Shown: piece by piece, positions 1-4,721 of the stretch
Position numbering within the stretch: position 1 is the stretch's first letter
How the letters are laid out: every line of letters starts with the position of its first letter
Assembly (NCBI GenBank): GCA_018812885.1
Contig: JAHJCW010000249.1
Location: 1 to 6,863 of the forward strand
Length of the DNA stretch: 6,863 bases
Direction: 5' to 3'
Source: a bacterium
GTDB lineage: Bacteria > Fidelibacterota > Marinisomatia > Marinisomatales > JAHJCW01
Notes under the pieces: model-generated
What the model saw: the letters and a program-made list of their open reading frames with translations, nothing else
Databases searched by the model: none
What the model was told of the DNA's origin: nothing
Made by a program: the position numbers and the translations under genes

Positions 1-137
1 AGATTGTCGGTCGTCGAGAAGGCGATCCCGATACTGTAGTGGCTAGTTATAGAAAGGCAAATGAATTACTAAATTGGAAAGCAAAGTATTCAGACTTGGA
101 AACAATTCTATCTACGATGTGGAATATTTATAAATGA
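1..137 (+). CDS. galE: UDP-glucose 4-epimerase, C-terminal fragment (5' end outside window)
   Basis: This is the last 44 codons of a gene entering from the left edge; the frame begins at base 3 and ends at TGA 135-137. The translation starts IVGRREGDPDTVVASYRKA and continues ELLNWKAKYSDLETIL. In GalE-type short-chain dehydrogenase/reductase enzymes, the near-C-terminal R-R-x-G-D segment contacts the UDP part of the substrate. It is followed by a K-A-x-x-x-L-x-W helix and a final helix ending in a tryptophan-rich tail, all visible here. The family interconverts UDP-glucose and UDP-galactose, using bound NAD, in the cytoplasm and supplies sugars for cell-surface polysaccharide. The NAD-binding and catalytic parts lie outside the window, so a related UDP-sugar epimerase cannot be fully excluded. 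The next gene begins 31 bases downstream. Confidence 0.85.
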   Translation, partial: IVGRREGDPDTVVASYRKANELLNWKAKYSDLETILSTMWNIYK

Positions 138-138
138 T
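132..138 (+). repeat. Left copy of 7-base direct repeat AAATGAT flanking the HNH gene
   Basis: AAATGAT covers the last sense codon and stop of galE (AAA TGA) plus one base. An identical copy lies at 877-883. The repeat is short and AT-rich, so chance is possible; it is listed because of its placement exactly at both gene boundaries. Confidence 0.35.
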
Positions 139-168
139 GATGATTGTAAGTGAAAATGACTAACTAAC

Positions 169-855
169 ATGAAGTATAAATTAGAACCATATCATAGAAA
201 TGTTCCCGATGAAGATTTGATATCAGACTTGATAGAGGTAAAAGAAAAATTGGGGAAGGATAAAATAACTAGAGAAGAATATAATAATTTTGGAAAGTAT
301 TCTGCTGGAACAATGGGAAGAAAATTTGGTACTTGGAATAAAGCTTTACAGAAGGCCGGAATTGAGTTAAGTAACAAATGGGATATTTCAGAAGAAGAAT
401 TATTTAAGAACATTGAGGAAGTATGGATTAAACTAGGAAGACAACCGCGATATTCTGAGTTTAAACAGCCATTATCAAAATATTCTTCCAAACCATATGA
501 AAGGAAGTATGGCAGTTGGCTTAAAGCCTTGCAAAAATTTGTTGATTTTATTAACTCTGAATCTGAAGATAATGAATTTGATGATTTAGTTGAAGTGCAA
601 CAGGAAGAAAATTTAAAAGAAGTTATTAAGCACAAAACGAAAAGAAATATTTCTGATAGACTTAGATTTAGAATATTAATGAGAGATGGATTTACTTGTA
701 AAAGTTGTGGCAGAAGCCCTGTTAAAGAAAGAGGAGTAGAGTTGCATGTTGACCATATTCTTCCTTGGTCAAAAGGAGGAGAGACAGTTCCTGAGAATCT
801 AGAAACAAAATGTAAAAAATGTAACTTGGGAAAGGGAAATGCCTTCAATGTTTAA
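169..855 (+). CDS. HNH endonuclease with two homing-endonuclease-associated repeats
   Basis: This 228-residue protein has three parts. Residues about 15-63 and 75-123 are two copies of one repeat, sharing a helical start (DEDL or EEEL), K-L-G at 27-29 and 88-90, and a closing block (KFGTWNKALQK and KYGSWLKALQK). This matches the homing-endonuclease-associated HNH repeat, thought to bind DNA. A charged linker (about 130-160) follows. The C-terminal HNH nuclease domain has CxxC at 177/180, HVDH at 193-196, WSKGGE after it, N210, and CxxC at 215/218, so all zinc-binding and active-site positions appear intact. Such proteins cut DNA and often promote their own spread. No intron, intein, toxin-antitoxin partner or methylase is adjacent, so it is best read as a free-standing HNH gene. 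ATG 169 has no Shine-Dalgarno sequence. Of 13 arginine codons, 12 are AGA/AGG, unlike the next gene, which suggests foreign origin. The specificity is unknown. Confidence 0.88.
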   Translation: MKYKLEPYHRNVPDEDLISDLIEVKEKLGKDKITREEYNNFGKYSAGTMGRKFGTWNKALQKAGIELSNKWDISEEELFKNIEEVWIKLGRQPRYSEFKQPLSKYSSKPYERKYGSWLKALQKFVDFINSESEDNEFDDLVEVQQEENLKEVIKHKTKRNISDRLRFRILMRDGFTCKSCGRSPVKERGVELHVDHILPWSKGGETVPENLETKCKKCNLGKGNAFNV

Positions 856-876
856 GAACATATATTAATAGAAAAA

Positions 877-883
877 AAATGAT
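877..883 (+). repeat. Right copy of 7-base direct repeat AAATGAT flanking the HNH gene
   Basis: AAATGAT here contains the start codon of the sigma-54 activator (ATG 879-881). Collapsing the two copies would join galE directly to the activator with its TGA and the activator's ATG sharing an ATGA overlap. The repeat could be a target-site duplication or a coincidence. Confidence 0.35.
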
Positions 884-2072
884 AGATATAGATCGATTAC
901 AAAAACAATCAGGAATTATTGGAAATTCCGAAGCAATCACGGAAGTAATAGAAATGATTGCCCAAGTGGGTCCAATTGACATCTCTGTATTAGTTACTGG
1001 TGAATCTGGTGTTGGCAAAGAAATGGTAGCAAAAGCATTGCATTCAGTTAGCCGTCGAGCAAATATGGAGTTGGTCACTGTCAATAGCGGTGCAATTCCT
1101 GAAGGGATTATTGAAAGTGAGTTATTCGGGCATAAAAAAGGTGCCTATACAGGTGCAGAAAGCGATAGAAAAGGATATTTTGAATCCGCACATAAAGGTA
1201 CAATATTTCTTGATGAAATAGGTGAAACTCCCCTTGAAACTCAAGTAAAATTATTAAGAGTTTTAGAATCCGGTGAATTCATGAGAGTCGGCGATTCGAA
1301 AACTCTCTATTCAGATGTAAGAGTAATTGCGGCTACAAATAAAGATTTAGGTGATATAGTAAAAAGAGGTGAGTTTCGCCAAGATCTGTATTATCGATTA
1401 AAAACCGTAACAATTAATATTCCTGCTCTTCGTCATCGAATAGAAGATTTATCATTTCTTGTTGAACGATTTGCTTTAGAATTTACACGAAATAATGATA
1501 TTGCTTATCGCGGATTCATGCCTGAATCAATCCGATTAATGAAACAATATGATTGGCCGGGCAATGTTAGAGAATTGAAAAATTTTGTGGAAAAAATAAT
1601 AGTTTTGGAAAAAGGGGAGCGAATAACTCAAGAAATGATCGAATATCATTTGGAACCCGTTTTACCAGTGACTGAGTTTAATCGGCAATTACCGGTTATT
1701 TTAGACCGCTCGCCGGAGAGAGCGGAACGAGAATTGATATTAAGGCAATTGTTATTATTACGACAAGATGTTGAAGATATAAAGGAAATGATGACTACTG
1801 AATTGCAGTATCCAAAAAATGATATTCGATATTTACCGGATATTAGTGCTCGAGATGATATGAAAATCAGTAATCATACAAATAATTTAATTAAATCGGA
1901 AGCTATAGGCGAATTTAAAATTGAGGAAATAAATAAAGAGGCAATTGAAAGAACTCTAAAATATTTTAATAATAATAGACGGGCTGCTGCTCAAGCACTT
2001 GGGATGAGCGAAAGAACTTTATATCGAAAAATTACTGAATTTGGATTAGAGCCGAAAATTAAGAGGAAATAA
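879..2072 (+). CDS. Sigma-54-dependent transcriptional activator, AAA+ and Fis-type HTH, no sensory domain
   Basis: This 397-residue bacterial enhancer-binding protein uses ATP hydrolysis to let sigma-54 RNA polymerase open promoters. The AAA+ domain spans about 12-245: Walker A GESGVGKE at 41-48, the sigma-54 contact loop as GAYTGA at 88-93 (tyrosine in place of the usual phenylalanine), Walker B GTIFLDEIGE at 107-116, sensor I in IAATN at 150-154, the arginine-finger region FRQDLYYRL at 166-174, and sensor II WPGNVREL at 226-233. A charged, leucine-rich segment at about 280-306 may form a coiled coil. A Fis-like helix-turn-helix at about 350-391 binds DNA. There is no receiver, GAF or PAS domain, since the AAA+ domain begins almost at residue 12, so activity is probably set by a partner protein or by expression. 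It is separated by one base from the LptE gene. A similar regulator-LptE order recurs in Bacteroidota as I recall, but the target genes are unknown. ATG 879 lacks a Shine-Dalgarno sequence. Confidence 0.93.
   Translation: MIDIDRLQKQSGIIGNSEAITEVIEMIAQVGPIDISVLVTGESGVGKEMVAKALHSVSRRANMELVTVNSGAIPEGIIESELFGHKKGAYTGAESDRKGYFESAHKGTIFLDEIGETPLETQVKLLRVLESGEFMRVGDSKTLYSDVRVIAATNKDLGDIVKRGEFRQDLYYRLKTVTINIPALRHRIEDLSFLVERFALEFTRNNDIAYRGFMPESIRLMKQYDWPGNVRELKNFVEKIIVLEKGERITQEMIEYHLEPVLPVTEFNRQLPVILDRSPERAERELILRQLLLLRQDVEDIKEMMTTELQYPKNDIRYLPDISARDDMKISNHTNNLIKSEAIGEFKIEEINKEAIERTLKYFNNNRRAAAQALGMSERTLYRKITEFGLEPKIKRK
2062..2067 (+). promoter_or_regulatory. Ribosome binding site for the LptE gene (AGAGGA)
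   Basis: AGAGGA sits inside the last codons of the sigma-54 activator, 6 bases before the TTG start at 2074. It supports the TTG as the real start and suggests coupled translation. It is one of only two clear Shine-Dalgarno sequences in the window. Confidence 0.7.
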
Positions 2073-2073
2073 T

Positions 2074-2634
2074 TTGAAAAGATTAAATCATATCGTTTTG
2101 TTATTACCAATTTTCATTATTATTGGATGTGGTTATTATTCTTTAGCGGGTTCAATTCCTCCGCATATTAAAAGTATTGCTATACCTTTAGTTAGTAATC
2201 AGACTGCAGAATTTGGAATTGCTGAAGGCATAACTGATAATATCATTGAAGTATTCAATGAAGAAAACATTTTACGTATTGTGGCTGAAGGTAATGCCGA
2301 TTCAATCTTGCGTGGCACAATAATAAGTTTAGAAGATGCACCATACACTTTTAGTAGTGAAGAAGCTGTATCGGAATATCGAATTAATATAACTATGGAA
2401 ATTACGTGGTTTGATGTAGTAAATGATGCTGATTTGCTTAAAAAGAGATATTCAGGTTGGGGTGCTTATGGTCTAACCGGTGATATCAACACCGATGGTA
2501 TCGACAATGATGGCGACGGTAAAATTGATGAAGATGATGATGACGAATTTGGAGAACCACGCTCGTTTGCTACAAAAATTGCTATAAAGAAAATCGCTGA
2601 AGATGTTGTTAATAATATACTAACATCTTGGTAA
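2074..2634 (+). CDS. lptE: LptE-family LPS-assembly lipoprotein with an acidic EF-hand-like insertion
   Basis: This 186-residue predicted outer-membrane lipoprotein probably acts with LptD to insert lipopolysaccharide into the outer leaflet. It begins at TTG 2074, supported by AGAGGA just upstream. Residues 1-18 form a signal peptide (MKRLNH, then a hydrophobic core) ending in the lipobox IIGC, with Cys19 as the lipidated residue. The mature start (CGYYSLAGSIPPHIKSIAI) is typical of FCB-group LptE, followed by alternating strands and a C-terminal helix (IAIKKIAEDVVNNIL). Residues 137-161 are unusual. They include a loop matching the EF-hand pattern D-x-D-x-D-G-x-I: D144, D146, D148, G149, I151, D155, followed by a run of acidic residues. 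An upstream partial copy is D137, N139, D141, G142. This suggests calcium binding, but is not proof of it. The gene is one base after the sigma-54 activator and 16 bases before asnS. The family call rests on the N-terminus, size and context, since LptE is poorly conserved. Confidence 0.8.
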   Translation: MKRLNHIVLLLPIFIIIGCGYYSLAGSIPPHIKSIAIPLVSNQTAEFGIAEGITDNIIEVFNEENILRIVAEGNADSILRGTIISLEDAPYTFSSEEAVSEYRINITMEITWFDVVNDADLLKKRYSGWGAYGLTGDINTDGIDNDGDGKIDEDDDDEFGEPRSFATKIAIKKIAEDVVNNILTSW

Positions 2635-2650
2635 AATAATAATTAAGATA

Positions 2651-3952
2651 ATGGAAGATATGGAAAAAATATTTATAAAAGATTTAAAAAAACACGACGG
2701 AAAAGAAGTTACATTAAACGGTTGGGTTTACAATGTTCGTTCCGTTGGTAAAATTTGGTTTTTAATTTTGCGTGATGGTACCGGAATGCTACAATGTGTT
2801 GTTGTACAAAAAAATGTTGATGAAGAAACATTTAAAAAAGAAGAATCACTGACGCAAGAGTCCTCAGTATCAGTTACCGGAATAGTTCGTGTAGAAAAGC
2901 GGGCTGTTGGCGGAGTTGAACTTGGTGTAAAATCTATCCAAATACATCAAATAGCTAAAGAATATCCAATTACTCCAAAGAAGCATGGCACGGGATTTTT
3001 GATGGATAACAGACATCTGTGGATTCGTTCAAAAAAGCAACATGCAATTTTAAAAGTACGACATCGAATTGTTAAAGCGTCTAGAGACTTCTTTGATAAT
3101 AATGATTTTGTACTTTTTGATTCACCGATGTTAACAGCAAATGCCGCAGAAGGTACAACAAGTTTGTTCAATGTCGATTATTATGACCGCACTGCATATT
3201 TATCTCAAACGGGACAATTATATGGTGAAGCGGGGGCGATGGCTTTCAATCGTGTTTACGTTTTTGGTCCTACATTTCGTGCAGAAAAATCTAAAACACG
3301 CAGACATTTAACTGAATTTTGGATGCTTGAACCGGAAATGGCTTATTGTGATATCGAAGAAAATATGGAATGGGCGGAAAAATTACTTGTTTACATTGTT
3401 GAGCAGTGTCTCGATAATTGTAAAGAAGAATTAAATTTACTTGAGAGAGATATTTCGAAATTAGAAAATATTAAAGCTCCATTTCCTCGATTAACTTATG
3501 ATGAGGCAGCTAAATTATTAAAAAACAAAGGTGTCGATTTTAAATATGGAAGTGATTTTGGTGGAACCGATGAAACCGTAATCGCAGAACAGTTTGATAG
3601 ACCTGTAATCATACATCGATGGCCTGCAGACATAAAAGCTTTTTATATGAAACGAGATGAAAATAATAATGATATTGCTCTCGGTATGGACATCTTAGCA
3701 CCGGAAGGTTATGGAGAAATTATCGGAGGAGGTCAACGAGAAGATGACCATGATACTTTAGTGAAACGCATATTAAAGCAAGATTTACCGATGGAACCAT
3801 TTAAATGGTATCTCGACTTAAGAAAATTTGGAAGTGTACCGCATTCAGGATTTGGACTCGGTTTAGAAAGAACTGTTACATGGATTTGTGGTATTAAACA
3901 TATTCGTGAAACAATTCCGTTCCCGCGCACAATGTCTAGATTGGAGCCATAG
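2651..3952 (+). CDS. asnS: Asparagine--tRNA ligase
   Basis: This 433-residue class IIb aminoacyl-tRNA synthetase attaches asparagine to tRNA-Asn in the cytoplasm. The N-terminal OB-fold anticodon-binding domain covers about 20-104 (VTLNGWVYNVRSVGK, then LILRDGTGMLQCVV). The catalytic core has motif 1 around 137-162 (VRHRIVKASRDFF, then DSPMLT), motif 2 at about 205-231 (FGPTFRAEKSKTRRHLTEF, then EPEMAY), and motif 3 at about 399-427 (SGFGLGLERTVTWICG, then PFPR). The TRRHLTEFW form of motif 2, together with LAPEGYGEIIGG at 349-360, favours AsnRS over AspRS. Length is normal for the family. ATG 2651 and the in-frame ATG 2660 are both possible starts, and neither has a good Shine-Dalgarno sequence. 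The stop TAG shares its final G with the GTG start of the next gene. A discrete AsnRS implies direct charging of tRNA-Asn in this host. Confidence 0.96.
   Translation: MEDMEKIFIKDLKKHDGKEVTLNGWVYNVRSVGKIWFLILRDGTGMLQCVVVQKNVDEETFKKEESLTQESSVSVTGIVRVEKRAVGGVELGVKSIQIHQIAKEYPITPKKHGTGFLMDNRHLWIRSKKQHAILKVRHRIVKASRDFFDNNDFVLFDSPMLTANAAEGTTSLFNVDYYDRTAYLSQTGQLYGEAGAMAFNRVYVFGPTFRAEKSKTRRHLTEFWMLEPEMAYCDIEENMEWAEKLLVYIVEQCLDNCKEELNLLERDISKLENIKAPFPRLTYDEAAKLLKNKGVDFKYGSDFGGTDETVIAEQFDRPVIIHRWPADIKAFYMKRDENNNDIALGMDILAPEGYGEIIGGGQREDDHDTLVKRILKQDLPMEPFKWYLDLRKFGSVPHSGFGLGLERTVTWICGIKHIRETIPFPRTMSRLEP
3943..3946 (+). promoter_or_regulatory. Ribosome binding site (GGAG) for the downstream GTG-start gene
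   Basis: GGAG lies in the last codons of asnS (TTG GAG CCA TAG), 5 bases before GTG 3952. Its spacing supports the GTG start over the in-frame TTG at 3961 and fits stop-start coupling at the TAGTG junction. Confidence 0.6.
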
Positions 3953-4407
3953 TGGGTTACTTGGCAAGAATTGCTGTTTTGGGCGGTAGAGATATAAGCA
4001 AAAAAATTTATGATGATACCGTCAAGATTGGTGAGTTATTAGCGAAAGAAAACTTTTTAGTCTTTTGCGGTGGTGGTGAGGGTGTTATGGAAGCAATTTG
4101 TAAGGGCGTAAGCATTGGTAACGGAACAAGTATTGGCTTACTTAAAGGTGATAAACTGGAAGAAGGTAATCAATATTTAACAATCCCTATTTTAACTAAT
4201 ATGGGAATTACTAGAAATGCACTATTACCGCTTAATTGCGATGTCGCAGTTGCGATATCAGGTAATCATGGAACTTTAAGTGAGATAGCGTATGCATTGC
4301 AGTTAAAAATTCCAATTATTGGATATAAGACATGGGATATACCCGGTGTAGTATCTGTTCCTAATATAGATACTTTACTATCAGAAATAAAGAAGGCACT
4401 TTTATAA
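3952..4407 (+). CDS. TIGR00725/LOG-like Rossmann-fold protein of unknown substrate
   Basis: This 151-residue protein belongs to the SLOG/lysine-decarboxylase-like superfamily and looks closest to the TIGR00725 group. It opens with a beta strand and glycine turn (IAVLGGRD, 7-14). It then has CGGGEGVMEAICKG at 39-52, the phosphate-binding turn shared with LOG proteins and DprA; NMGITRNALL at 83-92; and SGNHGTLSE at 103-111, followed by IAYALQLKIPIIGY. In LOG nucleotide phosphoribohydrolases the equivalent motif is PGGxGTxxE. Here G-T and the glutamate (E111) remain, but the leading PGG/GGG is SGN. Nucleotide or nucleotide-derivative binding is likely; no specific reaction should be assigned. 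No membrane segment or signal peptide is seen. The GTG start overlaps the asnS stop by one base with GGAG at the proper distance, so translation is probably coupled to asnS. The acylphosphatase gene follows. Confidence 0.82.
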   Translation: MGYLARIAVLGGRDISKKIYDDTVKIGELLAKENFLVFCGGGEGVMEAICKGVSIGNGTSIGLLKGDKLEEGNQYLTIPILTNMGITRNALLPLNCDVAVAISGNHGTLSEIAYALQLKIPIIGYKTWDIPGVVSVPNIDTLLSEIKKALL

Positions 4408-4419
4408 TATAAGGTGCTT
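4394..4419 (+). other. Possible RNA hairpin spanning the stop codon of the LOG-like gene
   Basis: AGGCACTTT (4394-4402) can pair with AAGGTGCTT (4411-4419) to give 9 base pairs, two of them G-U, around an 8-base loop that contains the TAA stop (4405-4407). No T-run follows directly; the first is GATTTTTA more than 10 bases on. It is therefore a poor intrinsic terminator and could instead be a stability or processing element. Confidence 0.35.
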
Positions 4420-4445
4420 AGAGAAATAATTGATTTTTATTGAAA

Positions 4446-4718
4446 ATGAAATTTGTAGAGATATTGGTAACGGGTAGAGTTCAAGGAGTTTGGTTTCGTG
4501 ATTTTGTTAAAAAGAATGCCACTATACTGAATCTCAATGGATGGGTGAAAAATAATCCTGATGGAACTGTTGCGGCGGCTATTGAAGGCGAAGAATTAAT
4601 TATCAATCAACTTATTGAACAAATTAAAATCGGTTCTCCTTTATCGCAAGTTGATGACGTAAAAGTAAGTTGGCTACCGTTTGAAAATAAATTTAATTCA
4701 TTTAAAATTATAAGATAG
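4446..4718 (+). CDS. acyP: Acylphosphatase
   Basis: This 90-residue enzyme hydrolyses acyl phosphates to a carboxylate and phosphate, and has the usual length of the family. The whole signature is present. VTGRVQGVWFRDFV (8-21) holds the phosphate-binding loop and the catalytic arginine R18. GWVKNNPDGTV (32-42) holds the catalytic asparagine N36. The rest fits the compact alpha/beta sandwich (ferredoxin-like) fold, ending in a final strand FNSFKIIR. The start was taken as ATG 4446, giving MKFVEILV. An in-frame TTG at 4440 would add two residues. Neither has a Shine-Dalgarno sequence, and the leader is very AT-rich. It lies 38 bases after the LOG-like gene and 3 bases before the NAD synthetase gene. 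Its physiological substrate is usually unclear in bacteria and the neighbours do not resolve it. Confidence 0.95.
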   Translation: MKFVEILVTGRVQGVWFRDFVKKNATILNLNGWVKNNPDGTVAAAIEGEELIINQLIEQIKIGSPLSQVDDVKVSWLPFENKFNSFKIIR

Positions 4719-4721
4719 AAT

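Noticed and set aside
516..532. A -24/-12-like sigma-54 promoter (TTGGC ... TTGC) inside the HNH gene, pointing towards the sigma-54 activator.
   Set aside because: The spacing between GG and GC is 11 bases rather than 10, and the bases encode the conserved end of the second repeat (GSWLKALQ).
192..848. A 218-codon open frame on the minus strand opposite the HNH gene.
   Set aside because: It is the antisense shadow of the HNH gene, which has a clear domain match on the + strand. The other minus-strand frames (845-1084, 2947-3171, 3733-3930, 5537-5737) are likewise opposite confident genes.
2986..3001. TGGCACG followed by TTTTG inside asnS, resembling a sigma-54 promoter.
   Set aside because: The -12 part lacks the essential GC, and the -24 part codes for part of KHGTGF in the AsnRS body.
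3960..3976. TTGGCAAGAATTGCTG at the start of the LOG-like gene as a possible -24/-12 promoter.
   Set aside because: The GG to GC spacing is two bases too short, and sigma-54 promoters do not tolerate spacing changes well.
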